Source: Halichondria panicea
Lineage: Eukaryota; Porifera; Demospongiae; Suberitida; Halichondriidae
DNA length: 64,000 nt
Direction: 5' to 3'
Assembly (NCBI RefSeq): GCF_963675165.1
Contig: NC_087390.1
Location: forward strand, 5,514,750-5,578,749
Shown here one piece after another: positions 53,301 through 63,990 of this stretch. Below the pieces are notes generated by a model. The model had not been told where the DNA came from, did not search any database, and worked only from the letters and a program-made list of their open reading frames with translations. A program made the position numbers and the translations under genes. Numbering within the stretch: the first letter of the stretch is position 1; every line of letters begins with the position of its first letter.

Positions 53301-56300
53301 GCCCATATTTATGAAACGGCCTTAACCAACCTGAGTAGCATGACAGCATAATTATGACATTCTTGTTCGGGAAACTTCGTTGGTGCATGCTCGTACTGCA
53401 TACCGTATAGTGCTACAAGCATAAAGTTTGGCGATTTGGCAGATTTTACTGTCAAATTAAGTTTTCCGGTAGACACAACGTCATTGCAGCAGTATAGCCA
53501 CGCCAAATTAAAAGTGCCAATTACGTTCAAATGGCTCATCCGCCAATATAATACCTGCCAACTTTTCCAGTTATATATGGTCCAAAAATCAGAGTGCATG
53601 CATTAGTGGCATATCTAGGATTCTTGAAGGGGGTTCAGTGGCATAGCCAGGATTTTTGAAAGGGCAGGGCTCAAATTACTAAGTTTAGCGGGGCAAGGAC
53701 TCTGGATTTTAGACGGTCAGCATGCATGCGCTGGAGAGTTTTTATAACCCTGCATGTACAAGCTTCGCCACTGTGCATAAAGGTCAATATTGCTGTTACT
53801 TGAGTCAGCTTATATTCTGCGTGTCCTGCGCATTCATAATGTGCATGCAGCAACATTGCTATAGCATTGTTGCTGCATGCACATTACGACAGCATAAAAT
53901 TGCTATACTGTATAAAAAGTACTGCAGAAGACTGAGTGAGTGAGTATAAACTTTTTTCAGCCAGTTGCAAGGCAGTATAGTCAATGAGTTTGCCTGTTAA
54001 TTGGCAACCGAGAGGACTTTAATAAGAACTGGCCAATAATTTTATAGAGTGAGTTTTTGTATTCACTTTCTGAATATTCACTGTACACTCCTCATTCATT
54101 CCATAACGTGCCATAACGTAAATGGTCAACACAGCCGCTCAAACGGGGTTTCGCCCTTTTCTGCTTTTTCTAACTAGCTCCCCCCCCCCTTATATTTTTC
54201 CTGGATCTGCCCCTGAACAGAATATACCAACTGCAGGGGAAGGTGATAGTATTATGTCAGTGGGTGCATTCTATGGCTGGTCCCAATCGGATATTCAAGA
54301 CCCACCTCTACCAGGTGAAAATTAACCTTTCATTCCTTGGCTATAGATCAGCTTACTTCTCTTTAAGCACACACTATATATACTCGAGTATGACCCACAA
54401 CTAATTTAACAGTTCTTTGGTGTTTGCACATACAGCTATACCACTCTTTCTAGCCTGTGCCAATGGCCACTTGGACACAGTCAAGCACTGTTACTTTAGG
54501 AGTGTGTGTTGTTACGGTAAGTTCATCTTATACGTTTATACCATTTGCGGGAAATTTTCATGGGGCAAAAAATATTCATGGTTTTCGTGGTTGAAGCTCT
54601 AACCACGAATGAAGCGATCTTGCCTGCAGTAACCACAAACATTATTATCCAGAAGTGACTATACTCAACCACGAATGTTTTGCCCGAGAAATTACCGGCA
54701 ATATACTGTAGTAGGTATAATCATACCCCACTATTCCTCACCATTTGTAAGCGTTTCAGGCTTGATCTTGAGAGCATTTCAAGTGCCGTGTTACTAGAAT
54801 ATTTTGCTGGTGAAAAACCTTTGCAAATGAACCAAATCAGCTGAAAATTTGATCATTAATTTGCGAGCATTCTGGCAAGGATTGTGTGTATTTACTAATT
54901 TAGGTTTGCAGATTTTATTGCAAAGTTTGTAAATGTTGATGCTCGCAAATCATTCTAGTAATACTGTATGTAATTAGCATGCATTATAATTATATATGTG
55001 GCTAAAAATGTTGTTATATATAATAAGATTACCTTAATGTTATCATGTATAGATTGAGGGATTGGAATTTCCGAAACGACCGGGCCTCCCTGCGTAAACG
55101 GTTGAAACACTCCGCGTTAAGATTTAGCGATCGTAAACATTTTCGTGGTTGACCGTTATGTTGTTTTATTTAGCTGTTTCTAGCTCTCCTATCCACTAGC
55201 AGGGCTGGGAGGTACTCTAGAGAAGTACAAGTTTACATCACTGACAAGCACATTACATTTTTTTTAACTTTAGCTTGAACTCTATGTCAACTTTTTTCTT
55301 TCCCTGCTGTGAAGCCAAAACAGCAAAGGACATTTCTGACTTGGTTATAAGTGCTATATAGATCTAGAATGGCTTCATGCTATCAACGTTTGCAGTATAG
55401 TCCTTCAAACTACTTTTAGACACACCACGGGTCTTGACCTCCCACGACTTCAAGTATAAGGGCTATATTCCTTCTTGTATAACATTTATTAACCCGAGGC
55501 GCACCACGGGTTATATATAGTAGCCGGTCAGTCTGTCCGTCTGTCTGTCTGTCTGTCTGTGACAGTGTATTGTGATTCTACTCACCTGGATGCGATAGCA
55601 CTGCATGTGTTTGTACCATGGAGAGCTTCAACACAACAAGGTAGTAGTTTTAAATATGGCAGATTTTGATGTTAAAGCTTCATTGTCGAATAAAAGCGAG
55701 CATAAGCTACCAAGCTAACCCTGCACGTTGGCCTAGATGTACACATGACTTTAACTCGAGACTGTAGACTCACTAAACCTCAAATTAACACCGAAGGTTT
55801 GCACTCCAGTGCTCTAGTTTGTTTAGTGATAGTGGCCGAGTGGACTAGTCGACCTTTTAAAGCTAGATTCTCTTTACTTTTTAGCATAATCAAGATTGAA
55901 TAGTTCACGCCTCGATATTCCAGGCCGCTCTCAATTGATAAAGATGGCTTGGCATACACAATGTATGCGCATCCGTTAATTGCCCCAAGAATCTAAGTCA
56001 GTATATTGTATATTTTACGATGATCTCATTGCACAAGTCATAGCAGTTTTTAAAATTGATCTAACATAGATAGTTACTTACAACATTTATGGCCTAGTCT
56101 ATAGTGACTAGTTTTGTTGTGATGGCTTCTACTTCTGCTCTTGCTCACGCTCTCTCCAGTGTTTTTGTGTACTGTGGTAGAGTGCATGGTAGGCATCTAT
56201 CGACCGGCTCTGGCAAGTCTACTTGCTTCCAGACGCTTGTTTGATGCCATCTCAGTAAGATCAGTGGTCCTCGTATGAGCCTAGAGTTGTGATGGCTCTC

Positions 56301-59300
56301 TCTTAACAATAATAGTTTTATCAACCATGTGTGGGTGACCGTAGTACAAAAGGTTAATTGATAAAATTACAAACACTACTGTCTAGCAGGTAATTTTCGT
56401 GGGGTAAATATTCGTTATTTTCGTGGGCAAGCTGACCTCCACGAAATGTTAATGTAGGCGTGGCTTACCGGAACATATGAATGCAGCGCAGGTAACGAGA
56501 CTAAACGAAATGTTTACTCTCGAAAACCACCGTTTTTCGAATTTTTTACGCCACGAAAATTACCTGCTATACGGTATATTGAATCTACCCACACGCAAAC
56601 AGGGTTACAGGTCCTCTAGTGAGAGGGGCTGGGATCAAGGTTAACTATTTTATATACAGCACATTGTATGGCAGTCAAGACAGGTAAGGCTATAAATATA
56701 ATCCTTCATAGTTTTAGCCACACCCTATAACGCGGAGTGTTTCACGCAAAATTTCGTTCCAATCCCTCTTACTGTTTTATCTATGCTAGCCTATACGAAT
56801 TTTAGCAAAAAAAAATTTTTCTAATGAAATGTAAGCTATACCGTATAGCTAGCTGGTAATTTTCGTGGGTAAAAAATTCGTTTATCTGGAAAACGGTGGT
56901 TTTCGGAGTAAAAATTTCATTTAGTCTCGTTGCCTGCACTGCATTCATACGTTCTGGTAAGCCACGCCTATGTTAAATTTTGTGGAGGTCAGCTTGCCCA
57001 CGAAAATAACAAATTTTTACCCCATAAAAATTACCCGCTTATACGCTAAGCAAGCTAGTTTTTCATCTGACTCCAAACTTCAACTTTAAAATCTACACAT
57101 TTTTACAAAATAATATTGTGCTAATGACAAATCTGCCAAAATTAGTACCCTAAACACAGAGAAAATTTTCCCGTCTATAATTATAGTAACCGGTATTACA
57201 TATTATGATATTATCCTATGGATACTGAAGATTATCACGAGTCTGTGCCAGTGGAAGGATGCGTAGCAACAAAATTGAGTTTCGCCCGGTTGAAGACGAT
57301 TTTGAGAAAGAAAACAGCTAAAAGACAAAGAAATAGGACTCTAGAATACCAGAAGAGCTTGCAGAAGGCTACTAAAAGATTTTGTAAAGAACAGACAAGA
57401 AAAAATTGACAACCAGCAACCAGTTTTGAAAATGGATAGTTCTGAAAGATTAACAGCTTGTGCTTACTTTCTATCATGCTCCAGTGTATCAGAAGAGGAA
57501 ACATGGACTGCTATAGCAAAAGAAAGTGTGACAACCGTTTTGAAGCAAAAACGACTTACAAGAGCCTAGCTGAACAGGCGCTTAAAATTGGTGGTGCAGT
57601 ACACTTCTACATGTGCAATATTCCGCTCAAAGCACTCATTTCTAACACTGATGCCTGTTAGATGCATTACGAATATGACTGCTAAACTGAACACCCAACC
57701 TCCTGACCTAGTCGGGCACCGCCGCTCTACCGTTGCCCGGAACTTTCAGGGAGGGCGGCGGCGCTCGACTACTCCTGACCCTCAGCCTCACTGCAAAAGA
57801 GCAAAGAAGTTATACAGAGCATCAAGAGCATCAGAAATTATGAAAGAGACTGATAAACATTGTATTGCATGATCACAAGTGTGTAAATAAATTATTCTGT
57901 TTTTTGTTCTCTCACTGCTGTAAAACGTTTCATTCACCAGACTATGTAAACAGTGGATATCATTCTCAGCTAAGCTGTCAAATAATTGTATGTACATGAG
58001 ACCATCACTTCCTAGTGTGCAATAACAAGTGTGCAATAATATACTTCCGGGTGTGCCGGGCTGCATGGGATTGAGACTAATGCATATACATGCAACTAGT
58101 CACGGATCAGAGTACATGCATGTTGCTTGATTGCCAACATATCTACTATAATTATATATAATTATACACTTTTATACATGCACCATATAATAATGTATAC
58201 ATTGCAGATATGTATGCAGCCAACATGGCTGGTGACACCCCACTCTCTCTGGCCTGTGCCAATGGTCACTTGAACATAGTCAAGTACCTTGTGAACGATC
58301 ATCATCATGATCCTAGAAGTATGTTTACGTTTAGTAAAAATGTCCATAGCTACCCAGGCACTGATGTGTGGTGGCTAAAAATATATTATTATAGTTAGAT
58401 GCAATTGTTAATAAATCAACGTTGAATCAGTGGTGGTACCGGTATTGTATAGTATCACTCACTTTGCTTGATCTAGGTTAGAAAAATATATAATAATTAT
58501 TGTGCTATAATTATGCTCTGTACCAAAATTAACAAAAATTAATGTATAATGTACATACATGCACATGCATGTAGTGAATATAGGATGTTTACATAATAAC
58601 TATAAACAGAACACTCTAACAACGCTGGTAACACTCTACTCTCTCTGGCCTGTGCCAATGGCCACTTGGACACAGTCAAGTACCTTGTGAACGTGAATAA
58701 TTGTGATCCTAAAAGTACGTTCAACATTTGTTCATGTAAAAATGAAATGGCTTGCGCTATGCCAAACAATACTCAGTTCAGTACACGGCCTGACCCTTAA
58801 TTATAAATATACATGTTGCATGCAGGTACAGTCAACTATGCTGATGACACCCCACTCTCTCTGGCCTGTGCCAATGGCCACTTGGACACAATCAAGTACC
58901 TTGTGAACGAGTGTCATTGTGATCCTAAAGGTATGTTGATAGGTATTGGAACTTAGTACCACACCCACTAATTCGTATATGGCTTTTCTTCTTTGCATTT
59001 TCTCTTAATTTTATATGTATACCTATAATTAATGCATGCATTAAGAGGAGTATACAACTGTGACAATTGTAGTGTAAACCATAATATTATTACGGTACAA
59101 GTAAGTCATACTACGTCACTCTCAGACCACATTTTATAAGTGGGTGCATAGGTATAGTGGTTAATTAGATAAAAATGATATCAGCACACACACACACCTG
59201 CATGCACGTGTGGTTTGTACCTCCAGCCCACATTCATGGCTAACAGTTTGCACAACTACAAGTGTTAGTGACGTATTCAGTCCAAGATGTAGAATGGAAT

Positions 59301-62300
59301 GTGCGTGGGAGTTGCATATACTCCTCTTAATGTACTCCTGCTATAATGTATTGTATTGTAAAATCAGACGTAAGGTTTCGCTTTAACTCACACACTATTA
59401 ACAATTGTAGTATCACTCAGTTCACATCTATGGTAAGGTTAGCAATCCAAGCAATTGAGGGGGGGGGAGGTTTCTAGTATTGCTAGTGGGTAGCATTGTA
59501 CGTGGCTATCTTGAAATGTTGCTTAATTGTACAGATTGCCATGCACTGATAATTATACTCATTTCAAGTTATGTACATCGCCGCTAGCGACAATACATCT
59601 CAGCAACTTGAGATATAATTATATACTCCTCTAGAGAATAGATCTATAATTATGAAAGCTTGGGCCATGCCAAACAATCATGCACTCAGTTCAGTATACA
59701 CGGCCCATATATGTTGCAGGTACAGTTAACAAGGCTGGTGACACCCCACTCTTTCTGGCATGTGCCAATGGCCGACACAACACAATCAAGTACCTTGTGA
59801 ACGAGTGTCATTGTGATCCTAAAGGTATTGGAACTTAGTGCCACACCCACTAATTTGTATGATTAGAGCTTTTCTTCTTTGCAGTTGTTTGTAGATACAG
59901 TTATAATATTGTAAAATCAGATGTAAGATTTCGCTGCAACCCACGTACACACTAGTAAAAATTGTGATTACGGTAACTTTTACGAGTAAGTATTCTTACA
60001 TACACCTTTAGTGTTTGTTCTTTCAGGAATTCGCTTGTTATCAGGCCTAGTTGTTGACCTATAGCGTTGTTTTAGAGGCAACTCAGACTAGGAACGAGGC
60101 TAATAATTATTTTTCACTAATTACACATACCACACATAATTATATATACATATAATTAGGCATGCATAATTCTACACGTAAACGTGCGCTTACATGATCG
60201 TTTTGGAGAAAAGAGAAGCACACCAGTTGAAATTCCGGCACTTACTAGTAAATGTATATAGGAGTAAATAACTTTAAGTAGCCATGAATGTTCTATTGTA
60301 TAATTAGAGCACTTATCCAACTCAATGTTTGGGGGGCCGGGGGGCAGACTCCTTCTTTCCTCTACTGATTAATATACATACATGCATTCACATAAACTTT
60401 AAAAGGTGCATATCTGCATACAATAAATTAAGGTGTGTAAATGTATACACAGGTATATAATTGGGATTGCAGTCGAATCTTTTGGGAGGGGACTCTTCGT
60501 GCTTTTATAAAGATAATCAGCTAGGCAACAATGATAGTTATTTTGTTTAGTTGTAGCTGTAGACTAGAATCTAGTCTTAACATACTGATATAACTTTATG
60601 TTCTATATATTCTAGGTGTCCTCCTCCTACTACATGCAGCAGTTAAGCAAAGTCAAACATCTAAAGTGGAATTTTTACTGGAAAACTTCCACATCGATCT
60701 AAATGTGACCAACAAAGAAGGCAAAGCACCTCTCAATTTGGCCAATGATCCTAAAATCATAAAGCTCCTCTTGAAACATGGAGCCAAGGCTGCCAATGTT
60801 TATAAAGAACACAGCAAGCTCATTGGAAAGCTCTCCTCTGAACGACCCCCACACTTTCCTCTGTCTGTGCTCGTCATTGGCGATGGTGGCGTGGGTAAGA
60901 GCACTCTTTTGAAGTCCATTGAGAGCTCAAAAGGCTTTTGGTCTAAACTACAGAAGGCAAGACATGTAGATGGTGTCGATGCGAGGACAGTGGGGATCAT
61001 ACCATTCGAAATATACACCAAAGAGTTTGGTAGAATCATCTACTTCGATTTCGCAGGCCAGAAAGAGTTTTACGCGAGCCACTGTGCAATTCTTGAGAAT
61101 GCTGTTCAAACCTCACCACCCATCATTATCCTCTGTGCTAAACTTGTAGAAAGTGAGCAGGCAATTAATGATTCCACGATTCGCTGGTTGACCCTTGTGC
61201 AAAACCAGTGCACCAATCCAAAAGACAAAGCACACGTGATAGTAGTTGGTAGTCATGCCGACCAGATGAAGGAAATGGGAGAAGATCCACGAGCCAAAGA
61301 GAGCATCTTTGCCCCCATTATCAAGCAATTCCCAAATTTTGAGTTCACAGAGTTCATTCCAATGGATTGTCGCTTTGCTGATTCTGATGAAATGACAAAA
61401 GCAAGAAAACTGATCCAGAAAAGCTCTGTTATTCTCCGCTCTCCAGAAATCATCAGCCTCAATGCTCACACCTTTTACATATACCTTGCAGAAAACTTCA
61501 AAGAAGATCTTGCAGTTTCATTGAAGGTTGTTCAACAACGAATACACAGTGATCTAGATCGGACACCCAAGTCAGATAAAATGGCAGACATTCTTTCTTT
61601 CATCCCGACCACCTTCTCTCGTCTAATTGAGATATGTGACCAGCTAAGCAAAAAGGGACTTTTACTCTTTCTTCACAATGAATTCTCACCTGACAATTCC
61701 ATTTTGATTTGTGACTCCAAAAAATTGCTCAAGGAAATCACTGGGACAGTGTTTGCTCCTGAGCACTTTCATCAGCACTGCGATCTCGCTTCAAGCACTG
61801 GAGTGGTGCCTTTGTCTAAGTTTGCCAAACAATTTGAGAAGTACGACATTGAAGTGCTGCTTGCTTCCATGATACATTTAGAGCTGTGCTTTGAGATCAA
61901 AGACAAGCAAGTTCTAGAGCACATTCAGAAGATGGAGCCAGACCTAGACGACACTCGCTACCTCTTCTTTCCCGGGCTCATTAGGATGGAAACTCCCAAG
62001 CGTGTGTGGGAGGAAGACCCTTCCATGAGCTACCACTTTGGCTGGATAATTAAATGCGCTAAAGACATCCAATTCTTTGATCCACGGAGTTTTCAGATTC
62101 TCATTCTGAGGCTAGTGTTCACTTTTTGCCTTGCTCCTTTCGAAGAAATAATCACAAAAAACCCTGCCCTCCAAAAATCTTGCTCTGTATGGAAGAGTGG
62201 GATGTGCTGGTGCCACGATAATGAGATTACCGCACACCTCGAACTTTGTAACAACAAGTCTATCGTTCTTAAAATACGATCTAAAGTTCTCACAACTAAG

Positions 62301-63990
62301 AGCCTAGCCCATCGCTCAGTAATAGTCAATAAAATTCTCGAAACGGTGAAAGACGTTTGTCCCAATATTGTAGTTGTGGAATCACTGATCAATCCAAAGG
62401 AAGTTGTCAGTCATCCTCTAGAACCTTCCTTAGAGCTCATGCTGTTTAGTGTTAGACATCTTGCTGCAGCTGTCAGCTCTCAAAACGAATCTGTGGAATC
62501 AAATATCCATCACCCTCTTTCGCTAAAATGTCTTCTTCATTTTGAGCCGTACGCTGGTTTGGACCTTAAAACTATACATTGCATTCACAGTAACGAGAAA
62601 ATCTTGAAAGAGGACAAAATTTCGAACACCTTCATTTCTCATTTTGCCAGTCAAATTTCTGATCCAAACAGCATTCTCATGTACAAACAAATTCTGGGCC
62701 AATCTCAAGCTTCTTCTGATACAAAGGATGTAGTCCAGGCCCTCGAGACGTGGAGGAAAGAGACTGAGGGAACTTACAGCTGTCTGAGGGAGACTCTCAA
62801 CAAGTACAGCGTCTTCACTGGGAGAAACCCCCTGGCGAGTTAAACCTAGCTATCTTATCACAATTGAGTGTATGATGAATGTATTCTTCATTTGCTCTCA
62901 CATGATTATAATTATATGTATTACTACCTCATTCGCACATGCAGGAGCTAGCTGGTGTGGCTCATGATGATGTTGATCCCTTCGTGTTTAGTGTCAGTGA
63001 TGATGAGCAAAATGTGAGAAGCTGTATTTTTAGCATGCAAACAGTATACCAAAATTCTAGTAGTAGTATGTATACATTGCATGGAATTGACGCGTGAAAT
63101 ATGTATATTGCTTTTCACAGGATCATGATACAGTAAGAGAGAAAGAGTACCCAGTGTCTACGTTAGGTATGTCAATGGGAACAGGACTATATTGTGTATA
63201 TATGAAAGCTATAGCTATAATTAATTTTAGTGTTCTATACCTATAATAACCTATATATAGCTGCACCTGTATCGCTTATTTTAGTAATTTACCAGTTACT
63301 CATTCTGCAAAGAATGAGTAATAGGCAACTAAGATACTTCAGATAATTCACATAATTATTATACCCATGCATATATAGACCTATCTGCCTCAGAGCTTTG
63401 GATACTAATTATGTTTGTACCTTGAACATATCCAACATCAAAATCATGAATGTCAGGTACAATTTCTTGTTTAAGCTGAGCTCTGATAGTTTTCTTTAGA
63501 CAATCTGATGAAGTAATGGTGACCATATCCACGTTGCTCAAAGTTGTATGAGACTTAGATAACATTGACACTACAATGTGGAAGCTGTTTATAGGAGCGC
63601 TTGCAATGCCTTTATTGTTCACGCCACCATAAACATAAATGTATATAGGATCACCCGCTAATCGAGTCACTCTCCAAGAATTAATGAGCCGATATAGTCT
63701 GACTGACGAGCAACTCAACAGTGAAATAGAGGACTTTGATTTTCCTTGCCTTGCCAAAACATTCGATGGTGCAGCGATCTATTCGAGTGCAATGGGACTA
63801 ACTCGTGCTGAACAAACCGATGTGAATATGTTGTACCACAGAGAAGGAACTCAAGCAGCCATAATGAATTGCTTGCAAAGCTGGAAAGAACATAATTCTT
63901 TTCAAGCAACTTACAAAGCTCTACTGGATATCTTACTGAGATTGGGGAAAGGAGACACAGCTGATCAAATCTGTCAGCAATTGACCCAAG
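50365..63990 (+). CDS. Ankyrin-ROC-COR-death domain protein (Roco family, DAPK1-like without kinase), 3' partial
   Basis: Exons supported by GT-AG borders and matching phases: 50365-50743, 50974-51075, 54237-54314, 54436-54516, 58208-58318, 58610-58714, 58826-58930, 59720-59824, 60616-62834, 62945-63013, 63121-63166 and 63649-63990. Ankyrin repeats come first (GRETPLHMACAYNHFRSAELL, then several GDTPLSLACANGHLDTVKYL units, one per exon), next a ROC GTPase and COR in the large exon, then an acidic linker and a death domain. All ankyrin exons are phase 1-1. The order matches the non-kinase part of DAPK1. Function: cytoplasmic GTP-binding scaffold in stress or death signalling (inference). A possible extra first exon from ATG 52378 (to 52678) leaves in the right phase but cannot be entered from 51075, so two promoters or a gene boundary near 52 kb are possible. 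The transcript continues beyond the window. Confidence 0.7.
51240..52181. mobile_element. TIR element, GGTTAAGGCCGTTT ends, copy 1
   Basis: CTCAGGTTAAGGCCGTTTTTT at left and AAACGGCCTTAACCAACCTGAG at right. Its right half (51885-52181) recurs at 53026-53335. A 91-bp TAGCCTCGA palindrome (51774-51864) is inserted in it. It occupies an intron of the Roco gene. Confidence 0.65.
51774..51864. mobile_element. 91-bp fully palindromic TAGCCTCGA element
   Basis: Both ends carry TAGCCTCGATCCCAGGCCG followed by AGTTTTCGCTTTTA, meeting at CAACTAGTTG. It is an internally deleted form of the 38632/45572 type. Confidence 0.85.
52378..52678 (+). CDS. Possible first exon of unknown protein, feeding the Roco gene
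   Basis: Open from ATG 52378 (or from acceptor 52383 in phase 0) to a GTAGGT donor after 52678, about 100 residues: DRLLYVGPLPLYPTLEQL, a LGARILNVGDCFENF stretch, and WKDIVEGLLGIRERG. The composition looks protein-like and globular, but no family is recognised. Out-phase 1 fits the exon at 54237. The donor lies in the terminal repeat of a transposon (52674-53335). Confidence 0.4.
52674..53335. mobile_element. TIR element, GGTTAAGGCCGTTT ends, copy 2
   Basis: CTCAGGTAGGTACGCTGTTTTTT at left, AAACGGCCTTAACCAACCTGAG at right; the interior matches copy 1 (ATACGTGATAGCAGCCCTAA, ATATAAAGGTACACA) with small differences. Confidence 0.65.
53636..54216. mobile_element. hAT-like MITE
   Basis: CAGTGGCATAGCCAGGATTTTTG at the left; the right end reads TTTTTCCTGGATCTGCCCCTG. 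Same terminal type as 13430-14192 and 32087-32440. Confidence 0.6.
53837..53886. repeat. Perfect hairpin, 19-bp arms
   Basis: 53837-53855 and 53868-53886 are exact reverse complements (TAATGTGCATGCAGCAACA) around 12 bases that themselves nearly pair (TTGCTATAGCAT). Confidence 0.85.
54536..54710. mobile_element. Palindromic MITE, 'TTTTCGTGGG' family, copy 4
   Basis: TATACCATTTGCGGGAAATTTTC at left, GAGAAATTACCGGCAATATA at right, with CCACGAA/TTCGTGG inside. Confidence 0.6.
55050..56780. mobile_element. Composite of nested TIR elements
   Basis: Outer ends GATTGAGGGATTGGAATTTC and TTCGTTCCAATCCCTCTTAC, with ACACTCCGCGTTA and TAACGCGGAGTGT just inside, belong to the family of 45866-46630; 55181-55480 is the inverse of 46130-46500. 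Inside lie a segment starting AACCCGAGGCGCACCACGGGTT with a (TCTG)n run at 55530-55562, then a degenerate TAGCCTCGA/RecQ-type element (about 55907-56645), which itself holds a TTTTCGTGGG MITE (56380-56577). Confidence 0.65.
56380..56577. mobile_element. Palindromic MITE, 'TTTTCGTGGG' family, copy 5
   Basis: CTGTCTAGCAGGTAATTTTCG at left, CGAAAATTACCTGCTATACGG at right; GTGGGCAAGCTGACCTCCACG inside. Confidence 0.8.
56839..57053. mobile_element. Palindromic MITE, 'TTTTCGTGGG' family, copy 6 (opposite orientation)
   Basis: CCGTATAGCTAGCTGGTAATTTTCG at left, AAAATTACCCGCTTATACG at right. Its interior is the inverse of copy 5 (GGTCAGCTTGCCCACGAA), so the two subfamily members face opposite ways. 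Confidence 0.8.
57218..57409 (+). CDS. Short Lys/Arg-rich open frame, doubtful
   Basis: 63 residues from ATG 57218 to TGA, acidic start (MDTEDYHESVPVEG) then a very basic helical stretch (LKTILRKKTAKRQRNR). It lies in a large intron of the Roco gene among transposon remnants. No family recognised; it could be a captured exon or chance. Confidence 0.2.
   Translation: MDTEDYHESVPVEGCVATKLSFARLKTILRKKTAKRQRNRTLEYQKSLQKATKRFCKEQTRKN
58208..59824 (+). repeat. Array of four one-repeat ankyrin exons
   Basis: Exons 58208-58318, 58610-58714, 58826-58930 and 59720-59824 each encode one ankyrin repeat of about 35 residues, all phase 1-1. The last two also share intron sequence (GGTATTGGAACTTAGT, CCACACCCACTAATT, GCTTTTCTTCTTTGCA), so exon plus flank was duplicated. 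Confidence 0.85.
59825..60615. other. Intron between the ankyrin array and the ROC-COR exon
   Basis: AT-rich with a small TAGCCTCGA-like palindrome (about 60042-60102, ending GGAACGAGGCTA). No other exon seen. Confidence 0.55.
60616..62834 (+). CDS. ROC-COR exon of the ankyrin-ROC-COR-death gene
   Basis: One 2,219-nt exon, entered in phase 1. It begins with a last ankyrin-like unit (GKAPLNLANDPKIIKLLLKHG), then a Roc GTPase: P-loop LVIGDGGVGKSTLLKS, G3 FDFAGQKEFYASH (Gln after Gly where classical Ras has DxxG-Q/E), and G4 in HVIVVGSHADQM, where SHAD replaces the usual NKxD. The rest (about 450 residues) fits a COR domain, including LSFIPTTFSRLIEICDQLSKKGLLLF and FPGLIRMETP. It resembles the Roc-COR of DAPK1 and related Roco proteins; nucleotide cycling and dimerisation are the family roles. 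The frame stays open to TAA 62841-62843, so an unspliced form would end here. Confidence 0.85.
63359..63757 (-). CDS. Antisense open frame within the Roco gene, unknown protein
   Basis: A minus-strand frame ends at TAA 63359. Its C-terminal 95 residues (from about 63650) look protein-like: GDPIYIYVYGGV, SFHIVVSMLSKSHTTLSNVD, LKKTIRAQLKQEI, DFDVGYVQGTNIISI. The part above 63650 overlaps the death-domain exon on the other strand and is probably not coding. An acceptor near the GGATCACCCG boundary cannot be settled. It could be the last exon of an antisense gene, an exon from an inverted duplication, or a decayed gene. Confidence 0.35.
   Translation of the reverse strand: MARQGKSKSSISLLSCSSVRLYRLINSWRVTRLAGDPIYIYVYGGVNNKGIASAPINSFHIVVSMLSKSHTTLSNVDMVTITSSDCLKKTIRAQLKQEIVPDIHDFDVGYVQGTNIISIQSSEADRSIYAWV
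63649..63990 (+). CDS. Death-domain exon of the Roco gene
   Basis: Entered in phase 1 after TATATAG and left in phase 1 at GTAAGT. It encodes SRYSLTDEQLNSEIEDFDF, GAAIYSSAMGLTRAEQTDV and a closing LQSWKEHNSFQATYKALLDIL, the six-helix death-domain pattern with its conserved Trp-Lys. Death domains bind partner death domains; here it would link the GTPase to an adaptor. More exons follow outside the window. Confidence 0.85.
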
